DNA of 64,000 nucleotides, taken from positions 1 to 64,000 of the forward strand of contig JBCBUE010000002.1 in assembly GCA_039818285.1 (NCBI GenBank). Reading direction: 5' to 3'. The notes below the pieces were generated by a model that saw only the letters and a list, made by a program, of their open reading frames with translations, was not told the origin of the DNA and searched no databases. The position numbers were made by a program, and so were the translations under genes. Positions 9,501-17,765 of the stretch are shown piece by piece; positions within the stretch are counted from its first letter, which is position 1, and each line of letters starts with the position of its first letter. Source of the stretch: JBCBUE01 sp039818285 (GTDB taxonomy: Bacteria > Planctomycetota > Phycisphaerae > Phycisphaerales > Phycisphaeraceae).

Positions 9501-9731
9501 GCGACGCCGGCCCGGTTGTTCGGCGAAGCGGCGTCGCGGTACCTGCTCGAAGTCCGTTCCGATCGTCTGGACGCGGTGGTGGCGGCGCTTCGCGCCGCGG
9601 GGGTGCCGCACGGCCCGCTGGGCGTCGTGACCGAGACGCCCCGCCTCATGATCGAGGGTCAGGGCGGCCCGTCGATGGACGAGCCGATCGACGACCTGCG
9701 ACGGTCCTGGCTCACGCCGCTGGACTGGTGA
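6591..9731 (+). CDS. purL: PurS-PurL fusion, FGAM synthase without glutaminase domain
   Basis: Synthetase subunit of phosphoribosylformylglycinamidine synthase, the fourth step of purine synthesis (FGAR to FGAM using ATP and ammonia). 1046 residues, longer than the ~750 of small PurL and shorter than the ~1300 of the one-chain enzyme. Residues ~90-165 look like PurS (VEVHHQPGVMDPVAMTVRDG, then LANTVIHDVHLAP). The PurL body follows: SEHCVHKTLKATVRY near 242, ETHNHPSAIEPYGGAATGIG near 338, and ITDCGAGGFSSAIGEMAEQ. The chain ends at RRSWLTPLDW, so the C-terminal glutamine amidotransferase domain is missing and a separate PurQ must exist elsewhere. Start is GTG, with a TAAACT element six bases before it. 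Confidence 0.93.
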   Translation: MSQAPASPTDPAAEAAPRTIDRVEVWPATPPADPPADWAAALPGLVGAIRVRVFLIERPEGEPAYDDLADALLVDPVAERLHIGIGPAADRVRTVEVHHQPGVMDPVAMTVRDGLFDLRPGLPADLEVRTADRIDLAFAPDVDLPGDDLLADFARTRLANTVIHDVHLAPHHPDAFAHPGPYEFRVAQVPLTTLDDDALQRLSREAHLFLSLDEMRTIRDHFVLLQREPTDIELETLAQTWSEHCVHKTLKATVRYTPRPASDDRPDPLAIFRGKPGHETHPDGTVTIHNLLKSTVAAATFTLRDNHPAIANWLVSVFDDNAGIVRLDDTDGVAIKVETHNHPSAIEPYGGAATGIGGCIRDVMGTGLFARPIANTSAFFTAPPDTPDAELPDGVIRPRRLLEQVVAGVRDYGNRMGIPTVNGCTHFDPGYVGNPLVFAGCVGLIPLDKCFGDARPGDLIVALGGLTGRDGIHGATFSSAELTDAHADEFGHAVQIGNAITQKRTLDAILAARDHPTGPLFSAITDCGAGGFSSAIGEMAEQVGAEVDLDKAPLKYAGLSYTEVWISEAQERMVLSVPPDRLDVLQAICDDEGVPLAVLGRFGVTNYAVTPQDGTRPTACAHLVLRYEGHEVGRLSMPFLHDGLPNTTRLAADPTPIAASPPMSTRAASATFADSLHALLAHPNLASKHWVVRQYDHEVQGGTVIKPLVGPDHRGPSDAAVIRPKPNGYRAIALGNGVCPWMADPANGRGFATDADVYQATLHAIDEAVRNVVCVGATPFDPAATRDIAAPLPGIAILDNFCWPSCDDPESMGSLVRAAEACYDGALAYHTPFVSGKDSLHNQFTTADGRVIAIPPTLLVTALAVLPDASRCVTMDLKRPGNRLIHVGPIDDLRLGGSHLGRIGHAPADADLRIPTVDLAMGPRIARAVAALIAAGHVASAHDCSEGGLLPAAAEMCIASGLGLNLGSQAATPARLFGEAASRYLLEVRSDRLDAVVAALRAAGVPHGPLGVVTETPRLMIEGQGGPSMDEPIDDLRRSWLTPLDW

Positions 9732-9810
9732 CGCCCGATCAACGGCGACCGGGAACACAACGCCCCCCGCGCCGGTTGTGTCGCCGTCCGCTATCTCTCG
9801 GAGCACGCCC

Positions 9811-10581
9811 ATGCGATCGCTGCTCGCCGCGGCTGCGCTGTCCCTGATGTCGATCGTCCCCACCGCCCTCGCCGCCGATCTGCCGACCCAAACGCGTCCG
9901 GTGACGCTGGTCGAGCTGTTCACGTCGCAGGGCTGCCACTCGTGCCCGCCGGCCGATGCGCTGCTCGCCCGGTTGGAGCGCGAGGCCCGGCGCAACGACC
10001 GACCGATGAGCTTCCTCGCCTTCCACGTCGACTACTGGAACCGACTCGGCTGGGCCGACCCGTTCTCCGACGCGGCGTACTCGAACCGGCAGCGCGCGTA
10101 CGCCGTCGCGTTCAACAACCGCTCGGTCTACACGCCCCAGATGGTCGTCGACGGGCGACGCGAGTTCGTCGGCTCCGACGCGGTGTCGGCTCAACGGGCG
10201 ATCGCTCGCGCAGACGACCCCGACGCGTCGGGCCCGAGCCTGGCGCTACGCCGGCTCGCGGTGGACGGCCGTCGGCTGACGATCGACGTGGACGCCACCG
10301 ACATCCCCACGGGCGCCCGCCTGTTCGCGGCGCTCAGCGACGGCCCGCACGCGACGGCGGTCCCGCGGGGCGAGAACGCCGGCAAGACGCTGCGCGAGAC
10401 GGCCGTCGTCCGGGCCCTCGGCAGCGCGCCCGCCCGACCCGACACGACCGTGCGCATCGACGTGCCCGAGGGGGTCGACCCCGACTCGGCCCGCCTGACC
10501 GTCTGGCTGCAGGACCCCGCCACGATGCGGGTGCACCACGCCGTGGCGACGACGCGGCCGCTTCGGCCGGCGGACGGATGA
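9811..10581 (+). CDS. DUF1223-family secreted thioredoxin-like protein
   Basis: A 256-residue exported protein of the DUF1223 family, which has a thioredoxin-like fold. A signal peptide is clear (MRSLLAAAALSLMSIVPTALA). The family signature follows: TLVELFTSQGCHSCPPADALL with a CxxC pair, and later FHVDYWNRLGWADPFSD and NRSVYTPQMVVDGRREFVGS. The ATG at 9811 is chosen because GGAG sits seven bases before it and it begins directly at the signal peptide; the upstream in-frame GTG at 9778 does not. The biochemical role of the family is not established; a thiol redox function is plausible from the CxxC. Confidence 0.88.
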   Translation: MRSLLAAAALSLMSIVPTALAADLPTQTRPVTLVELFTSQGCHSCPPADALLARLEREARRNDRPMSFLAFHVDYWNRLGWADPFSDAAYSNRQRAYAVAFNNRSVYTPQMVVDGRREFVGSDAVSAQRAIARADDPDASGPSLALRRLAVDGRRLTIDVDATDIPTGARLFAALSDGPHATAVPRGENAGKTLRETAVVRALGSAPARPDTTVRIDVPEGVDPDSARLTVWLQDPATMRVHHAVATTRPLRPADG

Positions 10582-10602
10582 CGGCCGCGCGGCGGCGCGG
10601 GC

Positions 10603-10608
10603 TACACT
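10603..10608 (+). promoter_or_regulatory. -10-like element, leaderless start for polA
   Basis: TACACT ends seven bases before the GTG start of polA at 10616. The same GCTACACT octamer occurs before sucC. Confidence 0.55.
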
Positions 10609-10615
10609 CGCCGCC

Positions 10616-13471
10616 GTGCCCGATGCCCCGCCGCCCACGCTCTACCTCATCGACGGCCACGCGCAGATGTTCCGGGCGTTCTTCGCCATCCGCGGCGGCA
10701 TGACCTCGCCCGTCACCGGCGAGCCGACCAACGCACTCTTCGCGTTCACCGGCATGCTGCTCAAGCTATTCCACGACTGCCGGCCCGAGTACGCCGCGGT
10801 CGCCTTCGACGCCGACGCCCCGACTTTCCGCGACGCCCTCTTCGCCGACTACAAGGCCAATCGCGACGCCCCGCCCGACGAGTTCGTCGCCCAGATCCCT
10901 CGCATGTACGAGTTGGCCCGGCTGTTCGGCCTGCCGCTGTACGAGAAGGCCGGCTTCGAGGCCGACGACCTCATGGCCACCGTCGCCCGCCGCGTCACCG
11001 ACGGCTCGCTGCCCGCCATGCCCGACGGCCTGCGCCTTCGGCTCGTCGCCAAGGACAAGGACCTCGAGCAGACGATCAACGACCGCGTCACGCTGTACGA
11101 CGTGCAGGAGGCGGCCGAGATGGACGCCGACGCGCTGCTGGCCAAGCGCGGCATCCGCCCCGACCAAGTCATCGACTACCAGTCGCTGCTCGGCGACACC
11201 GTCGACAACATCCCCGGCGTGCCGGGCATCGGCGCCAAGACGGCCGCCACGCTGCTCGAACGGTTCGGCAGCGTCGACGCCCTCGAAGCCCGCACCGGCG
11301 AGCTGAAGGGCAAGCAAAAGGAGCGCATCGAGGCCGCCATCGCCGACGGCTCGCTCGACCTGTCGCGCCGGCTGGTCACGCTCGACCCGGCGGTCGAGTT
11401 CCCGTTCGACCTCGCGGCGTGCAAGACGGACGGCTCGGCGAGGGTCGAGGCCGACGAACTCCGCGAGCTGTTCCGCACGCTGGGCTTCAATCGGCACGTC
11501 GACGAGCTGAACCGCCTCGTCGGCCCGCCGCCGACCGCCAAGAACAAGCCCAAGGCCTCGACCGCCGGCGCCGGCGGGCTGTTCGACATGCCCGACGAGG
11601 AGGGCGGCGATGAGGTCACGCCCGCCGACGGCGACTACCGCGTCGTGGACTCGCTGGACGGGCTGGCCGAGCTCGCCGAGACGATCGCCGATCGGCCGGT
11701 ATTGTGCTTCGACACCGAGACGGTGGGGTCGGGCGAAGACACGCGGTGCATCGGCGTGTCGCTGGCGTGGCAACCCGGCGAGGCGGTCTACCTGCCGATC
11801 GAGTCGCCCGAGCCCGAGCGCTGCCTGCCGCTGGACAAGGTGGTCGACGCACTACGGCCGGCGTTAACCTCACCCGACACGATTAAGGTCGCGCAGAACC
11901 TCAAGTACGACTACCGGGTGTTGCGTCGGTCGGGGCTGACGGTCGGGCCGCCGTGCTTCGACACGATGGTCGCGGCGTTCCTGCTGAACCGCCCGGGGCT
12001 GTCGATGGACAACCTCGCGCTGGCGGAGCTGGGGCGGACGACGATCAAGATCTCCGAGCTGATCGGGCAAAAACCCCGCCGCAAGGCCGACCCGCCGCAG
12101 AAGCGGATGAACGAGGTCGCGTTGTCTCGGATCGGGCCCTACGCCGCCGAGGACGCGGACGTGACGCTTCGGCTGTACGAGAAGCTCAAGCCCGAGCTCG
12201 AGGCGGCGGGGATGACGTCGCTCGCCGACGAGGTCGAGATGCCGCTGGTGCGGGTGCTGGGCGACATGGAGCTCGCTGGCATCCGCGTGGCGCCGTCGGT
12301 GCTCGACGAGCAGCGCGAGAAGCTCGAAGCCAGGATCGCCGAGCTGCGGCGCGACGTGCTGGACGCGGCGGGCGTGGACTTCAACCCCGACTCGCCCAAG
12401 CAGCTGGCCGAGCTGCTGTTCACGACGCTCGGCTTCCCGACGATCAAGAAGACCAAGACCGGCTACTCGACCGACTCGGAGGTGCTGGAGACGCTAACCG
12501 AGCGAGCGGCGGCGGGCGAGCTGGGCGGCGTGGCCGAGGGGCATCGGCCGATCCCCGGGCTGATCCTCGAGTACCGGATGCTGACCAAGCTGGTCGGCAC
12601 GTACCTGGTCGCCCTCAAGGAGGCGATCGCCGACGACGGGCGGGTGCACACGCGGTTCTCGCAGGTCTCGGCCGCGACGGGGCGGCTGGCGAGCAACGAC
12701 CCGAACCTGCAGAACATCCCCATCCGCACGGACGTCGGCCGCGACATCCGCAAGGCGTTCGTCGCCGAGCCCGGGCACGTGCTGATCGCCGCGGACTACT
12801 CGCAGATCGAGCTGCGCATGCTCGCGCATCTCTCGGAGGACGAGGCGTTGATCGCGGCGTTTCGCGAGGGCCAGGACATCCACGCGGCCGTCGCGGCCGA
12901 GGTGTTCGGCGTCCCGCTCGACGCGGTCACCAGCGAGCAGCGCGGGCGGGCCAAGGTCATCAACTTCGGCATCATCTACGGCATCACCGCGTTCGGCCTC
13001 GCGCGGCGGATCGACGGGCTCTCGCGCGAGGAGGCGGGCAAGCTCATCGACGGCTACAAGGCCCGCTTCGCCGGGATCGACCGCTTCATGAACGCCTGCG
13101 TCGAACAGGCGACCGAGCACGGCTACGTCGCCACGATCCTCGGCCGGCGGCGCGTGATCGAGCAGGTGCAGGCCCGCAACCCCCAGCAGCGGGCGCTGGG
13201 CGAGCGACTGGCGATCAACTCGGTCGTGCAGGGCTCGGCGGCCGACCTCATCAAGGTCGCGATGATCCGGCTGGCGGATCGGCTGGCCGAGTCGGGGATG
13301 GCGTCGCGGATGCTGCTGCAGATCCACGACGAGCTCGTGGTCGAGGCGCCGGACGACGAAGCGGACGCGGCCAAGACACTGGTCGTCGAGACGATGGAGT
13401 CGGCGATGGCGCTGCAGGTGCCGCTGGTCGCCGAAGCGGGCGTGGGGGCGGACTGGTTCGCGGCGAAGTGA
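10616..13471 (+). CDS. polA: DNA polymerase I
   Basis: Family A DNA polymerase for repair and Okazaki fragment processing; 951 residues, near the usual ~930. An N-terminal 5'-nuclease domain (YLIDGHAQMFRAFFAIRGG; KAGFEADDLMATVARR; GVPGIGAKTAATLLERFGS) is followed by a 3'-5' exonuclease domain whose metal ligands are present: CFDTETVGS near 365, QNLKYDYRVL, and YAAEDADVTLRLY. Proofreading is therefore probably intact. The polymerase domain has motif A ADYSQIELRMLAHLS (~727), motif B RGRAKVINFGIIYG (~778) and motif C LLQIHDELVVE (~904). Start is GTG with a leaderless-type promoter. The gene ends three bases from the end of a convergent gene. Confidence 0.98.
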   Translation: MPDAPPPTLYLIDGHAQMFRAFFAIRGGMTSPVTGEPTNALFAFTGMLLKLFHDCRPEYAAVAFDADAPTFRDALFADYKANRDAPPDEFVAQIPRMYELARLFGLPLYEKAGFEADDLMATVARRVTDGSLPAMPDGLRLRLVAKDKDLEQTINDRVTLYDVQEAAEMDADALLAKRGIRPDQVIDYQSLLGDTVDNIPGVPGIGAKTAATLLERFGSVDALEARTGELKGKQKERIEAAIADGSLDLSRRLVTLDPAVEFPFDLAACKTDGSARVEADELRELFRTLGFNRHVDELNRLVGPPPTAKNKPKASTAGAGGLFDMPDEEGGDEVTPADGDYRVVDSLDGLAELAETIADRPVLCFDTETVGSGEDTRCIGVSLAWQPGEAVYLPIESPEPERCLPLDKVVDALRPALTSPDTIKVAQNLKYDYRVLRRSGLTVGPPCFDTMVAAFLLNRPGLSMDNLALAELGRTTIKISELIGQKPRRKADPPQKRMNEVALSRIGPYAAEDADVTLRLYEKLKPELEAAGMTSLADEVEMPLVRVLGDMELAGIRVAPSVLDEQREKLEARIAELRRDVLDAAGVDFNPDSPKQLAELLFTTLGFPTIKKTKTGYSTDSEVLETLTERAAAGELGGVAEGHRPIPGLILEYRMLTKLVGTYLVALKEAIADDGRVHTRFSQVSAATGRLASNDPNLQNIPIRTDVGRDIRKAFVAEPGHVLIAADYSQIELRMLAHLSEDEALIAAFREGQDIHAAVAAEVFGVPLDAVTSEQRGRAKVINFGIIYGITAFGLARRIDGLSREEAGKLIDGYKARFAGIDRFMNACVEQATEHGYVATILGRRRVIEQVQARNPQQRALGERLAINSVVQGSAADLIKVAMIRLADRLAESGMASRMLLQIHDELVVEAPDDEADAAKTLVVETMESAMALQVPLVAEAGVGADWFAAK

Positions 13472-13474
13472 GCG

Positions 13475-15145
13475 TTAGCCCGCGGCCGCGTCTTCGAGCA
13501 GGCGCTGCGTGAGGTCCCAGAGACCGCGTTCGCGGAAGGCGGTGGCGGTGCCGGGCAGGGCGCTGAAGCGCTGGGCGTGGTGGTTCCAGTGGGACTGGGC
13601 GGCGGCGAGGCGTTGGACGACGAGCCGGCCGTCGACGAGGCCGGCCTTGAAGCGCCGGTAAGCGACCAGGCCGTCGGCGAGGTCGCGCCACGCCTCGAAC
13701 AGGGCCTCGGCGTAGAGCAGCGTGTTGACCAGTGGCTCGAGCGTGGGGTGCTGTCGATCGCCCACGGCGCGTTGCAGCTCGGCGCGGAGGTCGACGATGC
13801 GGGCGGCGGCGTCCTGCTTCTCGCCGACGACGGCGTCGAGCTTGGCGTCGGGGAGGCGTTGGATGATCCGCCAGAGGGCCTCGGCGTCGACGTTGTCGTC
13901 CTGCACCCAGTCGCCGTTGGGGTGCCAGGCGTCGGGGCGGGTGGCGGCGTAGGCCTCGAGGTAGAACGCGCGGAGGACGACCTCGGGCGACTCGACGAGC
14001 ACACGCCGCAGTGCCTTGCGCAGCGGGCCGGTCTTGATGCCGAGGCGTTGCTTGAGCCAGTGATCGGCCAGGTCGCCGAGCTTGCGGGCGGGGTCCTTGG
14101 CCAGCTGCGGGACGGCGGCGACGTTGGCGTCGATCCACCGCTCGTCGCCGACGAAGGGCCCACCCCAGCCGCCGCCGCGGACCCAGGCCCACAGGCCGAC
14201 CACGTTGGCGTGCTTGGCGGCGTCGGCCAGCCCGACGACGGGCTTCTTGGCCTTGGCCCTGCCGCCAGCGGGGGGCGCCACCTCGGGCATGCCGTCCCGC
14301 CAGAGCGGGGGCTGCCAGTCAGGGACGCCGCCCTTGCCCTCGAACTCGCGCTGGCACTGCAGTTCGTAGACGACCGGCCAGTCGCCCATCGACAGGCTGG
14401 AGGGGTTCCACGGCTGATAGCGCCAGAAGTCGGTCTGCGTGAACTTGAAGGAGAAGATGGTCTTGCCGTCGTTGGCCTTGCGGTCGAGGCCGGCGGCGAC
14501 GGCGGAGGCGAGGTCGGCGTGGTCGTGCAGGCCGCCGGGTCGGACGTTCCAGGCGCGGACGACGAGGGTCTTGTCGAACTCCTCGACGACGACCTTGCGG
14601 TAGCGGTGGACCAGGTCGGTGATGCGGTCGGCCCGGCCGATGCCCGAGCAGCGCGGGCAGTGCGGGGTGTAGAGGTCGTTGCCCGCGAGGTGGGGCAGGC
14701 GGTCGGCGTCGTGGTCGCCGAAGCGGACAACGATGCCGGTCAACTGCGGCCAGCGGCGGAGCGTCGCGCGGACGCCGGCCATCACCGCCTCCCAGGCCGG
14801 CTCCGCGGCGGGGCACAGCGCCGTGCGGCCGCGGCAGCGCATGCTGGGCCCGCCGCGCTCGATCACGTCCTTGGGCAGCACCAACGCGTCGAGCGAAGCG
14901 AAGACGTCCATGCCGACCGAGCGATAGGCGTCGATCTTGGCGTGCAGCGCGGCGATCTGGGCGTCGAGCCAGGAGCGGATCTCGGTCGAGCGGACCTGAT
15001 CGACCTTGGCCAGCCCGGACAGGGCCGTGGTCGCGTAGAGCACGGCCCCGGTGTAGCCGAGGTCGCGCAGGGCGGCGGGGTCGCGGTACTGCGACTCGAT
15101 GGCCGGCTCACCGGCGTTCTCGAGGAGGCTGGCCCAGGCAAACAC
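13475..15145 (-). CDS. Unknown TIM-barrel-like protein, possible GH67-related glycosidase
   Basis: A 556-residue protein without a signal peptide. I cannot assign it firmly. Segments such as GMDVFASLDALVLPKDV, TGIVVRFGDHDADRLPHL, DKTLVVRAWNVRPGG and VVYELQCQREFEGKGGVPDW recall alpha-glucuronidase (GH67) and related TIM-barrel glycosidases, where a strand ending in ELQ-x-x-QEY lines the active site. A CPRCSGIGRADRI segment with two cysteines may bind metal. The C-terminal third is helical. The GTG start has GGGAG six bases upstream. It is convergent with polA, three bases apart, and looks like a single-gene unit. Function is unproven. Confidence 0.55.
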   Translation of the reverse strand: MFAWASLLENAGEPAIESQYRDPAALRDLGYTGAVLYATTALSGLAKVDQVRSTEIRSWLDAQIAALHAKIDAYRSVGMDVFASLDALVLPKDVIERGGPSMRCRGRTALCPAAEPAWEAVMAGVRATLRRWPQLTGIVVRFGDHDADRLPHLAGNDLYTPHCPRCSGIGRADRITDLVHRYRKVVVEEFDKTLVVRAWNVRPGGLHDHADLASAVAAGLDRKANDGKTIFSFKFTQTDFWRYQPWNPSSLSMGDWPVVYELQCQREFEGKGGVPDWQPPLWRDGMPEVAPPAGGRAKAKKPVVGLADAAKHANVVGLWAWVRGGGWGGPFVGDERWIDANVAAVPQLAKDPARKLGDLADHWLKQRLGIKTGPLRKALRRVLVESPEVVLRAFYLEAYAATRPDAWHPNGDWVQDDNVDAEALWRIIQRLPDAKLDAVVGEKQDAAARIVDLRAELQRAVGDRQHPTLEPLVNTLLYAEALFEAWRDLADGLVAYRRFKAGLVDGRLVVQRLAAAQSHWNHHAQRFSALPGTATAFRERGLWDLTQRLLEDAAAG

Positions 15146-15253
15146 GCGTCGCTCCCGTCAGGCAAGCGGAGCAGGCCGCCGGCTGGGTGGTGAGACTAGC
15201 CGCCGACGCCGCGGCCAACAACGCCCCCCCGCGCCGAGCCCGAGCAACCCCGC

Positions 15254-15260
15254 TAAAACT
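15254..15260 (+). promoter_or_regulatory. -10-like element, leaderless start for trpF
   Basis: TAAAACT (a 7-mer variant) ends five bases before the ATG of trpF at 15266. It is less canonical than the others in the window. Confidence 0.35.
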
Positions 15261-15265
15261 CCTGC

Positions 15266-15913
15266 ATGACCGGCCGCACGCGCATCAAGATCTGCGGGAT
15301 CGGCACGCTCGCCGCCGCCCGCGCCGCGGTCGACGCCGGGGCCGACGCGCTGGGGTTTGTCTTCGCCGAGGGCTCGCCGCGACTCGTCGATCCGGGCAAG
15401 GCCGCGATGATCGTCGGCAAGCTGCCGGCCTTCGTCGAGCCGGTCGGGCTGTTCGTCAACACGCCGGTCGACCAGATCGCCGCGATCGCCGAGCAGGCCC
15501 GCGTGACGACCATTCAGCTCCACGGCGACGAGGGCCCCGACGCCGCGTTGCAGCTCTCCCGGCGGTTCCGCGTGATCAAGGCCCTGCCGCACGACATGAA
15601 GCTCCTCGACCGGTGGCGCGGCATCTCGCACTGCGTCGCCCTGCTGATCGACGCCCCCCGCGTCGACGGCGAGCTCACCGGCGGCACCGGCCGATCGCAC
15701 GACTACGCCGCCATCGGCGCGATGGACCGTACCGGCCTGCCGCCGGTCATCCTCGCCGGCGGCCTGACCCCCGAAAACGTCGCGGACGCGATCGCCGCGG
15801 CTAAGCCCTACGCGGTCGATGTCTCGAGCGGGGTTGAGTTCCCGGATCGGCCGGGTGAGAAGGACATCGAGCGCATCGCGGCGTTCTGCAACGCGGCGCT
15901 TGCGACCGAATGA
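15266..15913 (+). CDS. trpF: Phosphoribosylanthranilate isomerase
   Basis: Third step of tryptophan synthesis: Amadori rearrangement of phosphoribosylanthranilate to CdRP in a TIM barrel. 215 residues, normal length. The catalytic Cys is in IKICGIG at the N-terminus and the catalytic Asp in ALLIDAPRVDG. Phosphate-binding loops are LAGGLTPENV and AVDVSSGVEFPDRPGEKD. The motif reads KICGI where most members have KICGLT. No other trp genes are adjacent. It converges on pdxA with a three-base gap. Confidence 0.95.
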   Translation: MTGRTRIKICGIGTLAAARAAVDAGADALGFVFAEGSPRLVDPGKAAMIVGKLPAFVEPVGLFVNTPVDQIAAIAEQARVTTIQLHGDEGPDAALQLSRRFRVIKALPHDMKLLDRWRGISHCVALLIDAPRVDGELTGGTGRSHDYAAIGAMDRTGLPPVILAGGLTPENVADAIAAAKPYAVDVSSGVEFPDRPGEKDIERIAAFCNAALATE

Positions 15914-15916
15914 TCG

Positions 15917-16990
15917 TTACCCCGCCGCGCGGCCCGCTCGCCCCGCGACCTCGGCGTTGATGTTCGCCAGCTTCACGGCCAGCTTGATGGCCGACTTCAT
16001 CGAGCCGGGGTCGGCCTGGTTCTTGCCGGCGATGTCGAACGCCGTGCCGTGGTCGGGCGAGGTGCGGACGATCGGCAGGCCGAGCGTGGTGTTCACGGCG
16101 GCGTCCCAGCCGAGCAGCTTGACGGGGATGAGGCCCTGGTCGTGGTACATGGCGACGACGAGGTCGTAGCCGCCGTCGACGGCCTGGATGAAGATGGTGT
16201 CGGCGGGGAACGGGCCGTGGGCGTCGATGCCGTGCTGCTGGGCGAGCTCGACGGCGGGGGTGATGAGGCGGGTCTCCTCGTCGCCGAACTGGCCGGCCTC
16301 GCCGGCGTGCGGGTTGAGCCCGCAGACGGCGATCTTGGGCTTCTCGACGCCCATGCGGCGAAGCGCCGCGTGACCGAGATCGATCGGGTCGAACACCTTG
16401 CCAACGGTCAGCTGATTCCGAACGTCCATCAGGGCGATGTGGCAGGTCGCCAGGGCCACGCGCAGCCGCGGCGAGTCGAACATCATGATCGCACGCTTGC
16501 TGCGGGTGCGGTGCTGGAACAGCTCGGTGTGGCCAGGGAATCGGCAGCCGGCCATCTGCCAGGACTGCTTGCTGATGGGGGCGGTGACGACGGCGTCGAT
16601 GCCGCCCTGGTCGTGTGGGCGTTGGGCGGCCTTGATGGCGTCGTCGACGAAGGCGAGCGAGGCGTGCCCGCCGGGCTTGCTGGGGCCGGGCTGGGCGGCG
16701 GCCAGCAGGCTGATCTCGTCGTAGTCGAGGACGACCACGGGGTGCATGAGCTCGTAGGCGGCGCGGTCGGCGTCGTGCTGCAGGCGGTGCCAGAAGACCT
16801 CGACCTCGGCGAGGTCGGCGGCGTAGGCGAGCTGCTCGTTCATGCCGAAGACGACGAAGCGGGCGAGCCGGCGGATGTCGGGGTCGGCCAAGGCCTTGAC
16901 GACGACCTCGGGGCCGACGCCCGCGGGCTCGCCCATCGTCACGCCGATGACGGGCTTGCGGTCGGTGAGTTGGTCGGACGCTTCGGCCAT
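15917..16990 (-). CDS. pdxA: 4-hydroxythreonine-4-phosphate dehydrogenase
   Basis: NAD-dependent step in the DXP-dependent route to pyridoxal phosphate. About 357 residues from the ATG at 16990. Typical blocks are IGVTMGEPAGVGPEVVVKAL at the N-terminus, CRFPGHTELFQHRT (metal His), AVCGLNPHAGEAGQFGDEE, MYHDQGLIPVKLLGWDAAVN, and TSPDHGTAFDIAGKNQADPG. The ATG at 16990 fits the family N-terminus and lies six bases after a TACGAT element, suggesting a leaderless mRNA. Upstream codons would add an unrelated Arg-rich tail. Confidence 0.96.
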   Translation of the reverse strand: MAEASDQLTDRKPVIGVTMGEPAGVGPEVVVKALADPDIRRLARFVVFGMNEQLAYAADLAEVEVFWHRLQHDADRAAYELMHPVVVLDYDEISLLAAAQPGPSKPGGHASLAFVDDAIKAAQRPHDQGGIDAVVTAPISKQSWQMAGCRFPGHTELFQHRTRSKRAIMMFDSPRLRVALATCHIALMDVRNQLTVGKVFDPIDLGHAALRRMGVEKPKIAVCGLNPHAGEAGQFGDEETRLITPAVELAQQHGIDAHGPFPADTIFIQAVDGGYDLVVAMYHDQGLIPVKLLGWDAAVNTTLGLPIVRTSPDHGTAFDIAGKNQADPGSMKSAIKLAVKLANINAEVAGRAGRAAG

Positions 16991-16996
16991 CGCGTT

Positions 16997-17002
16997 ATCG
17001 TA
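16997..17002 (-). promoter_or_regulatory. -10-like element, leaderless start for pdxA
   Basis: On the minus strand this reads TACGAT, six bases before the pdxA ATG. Confidence 0.5.
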
Positions 17003-17024
17003 TCGCCGACGCGAGGCGGTGGCC

Positions 17025-17615
17025 TCAGCCCTCGGGGATCTCACGCGTCGCGAAGTCGATCTGGCCGGCCAGGCCATCGACCGTCCTGACACTCAGCCGA
17101 TAGACCGTGCCCTCCTTGAGGCGGATCGGCCGGCTCTCGCGGGCCATCCCCGCCACGCCTCGGCCGTAGACGAGGTACGACCGCTCGAAGGTCGGCTCGG
17201 GTCGGTTGCGTTCCTCGGCTCGCCTCCGCATCCGCTCGATCACTTCGTCGCTGCGCTCCATCCGGTCCATCACCAGGCCGGCCTGCATTGCCTGCTCGGA
17301 CATCGCGAGATCGTCCGCCTCGGGTTCGTCGCCCGCGTTGCCGGCATCGGGGTCGACCGGCTCGGAGGTCGTCGCGACGCCGCCGTACTTGGGCGTGGCG
17401 CCCTCGGGGGCGACGGTCACCTCGATCTCCTCGAACTGCATGGCCGTCGGGAAACCGAAGGCGACCGTGTAGACCGCCCCGGGCTGGGCCCGGCGGGGCG
17501 GGCGGAGCTCGTAGGTGATCATCAGCTCGTCCCGCGTCCAGTCCACGTACACCAACAGATAGGCCACCGCGATCACCACCAAGACCGCCACCAGCGTGAT
17601 CTGCTTCCCGCTCAT
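17025..17615 (-). CDS. Unknown small membrane-anchored protein
   Basis: A 196-residue protein with an N-terminal membrane segment (QITLVAVLVVIAVAYLLVYV) and an exported or periplasmic remainder. The middle is acidic (about residues 90-120) and contains MSEQAMQAGLVMDRMERSDE. I recognise no domain. The ATG has GGGAG seven bases upstream, a conventional ribosome binding site. It lies upstream of pdxA on the same strand but is separated by pdxA's own promoter element, so an operon is uncertain. Confidence 0.7.
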   Translation of the reverse strand: MSGKQITLVAVLVVIAVAYLLVYVDWTRDELMITYELRPPRRAQPGAVYTVAFGFPTAMQFEEIEVTVAPEGATPKYGGVATTSEPVDPDAGNAGDEPEADDLAMSEQAMQAGLVMDRMERSDEVIERMRRRAEERNRPEPTFERSYLVYGRGVAGMARESRPIRLKEGTVYRLSVRTVDGLAGQIDFATREIPEG

Positions 17616-17676
17616 CGGACAACTCCCAAGAAACCGGATGAATTGAAGTCCATGGCCCCGTGGGGCCGATCTGACA

Positions 17677-17717
17677 GGGGTTCAAGGCGGTTATCGGATA
17701 GATCGGCCTTGAACCCC
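17677..17717. repeat. Perfect 12-bp inverted repeat in prepilin leader
   Basis: GGGGTTCAAGGC at 17677-17688 is repeated inverted as GCCTTGAACCCC at 17706-17717, with a 17-base spacer. It lies 48 bases before the first prepilin-like gene and just upstream of the divergent gene at 17615. No T-run follows, so a simple terminator is unlikely. It could be an operator for one or both divergent genes, or an mRNA hairpin. Confidence 0.6.
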
Positions 17718-17765
17718 GAACGCCGGTCAGCCTACCTTATGAGCACGCATTTGAGGAGGGTCGCC

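Noticed and set aside
9754..9781. ACACAAC/GTTGTGT inverted repeat after purL, considered as a terminator
   Set aside because: The 7-bp stem has a long 14-base loop and no T-run, so it is weak evidence.
6804..9995. 1063-residue open frame antisense to purL
   Set aside because: Low-complexity Val/Arg/Gly/Asp sequence with no recognisable domain; purL on the plus strand explains the region.
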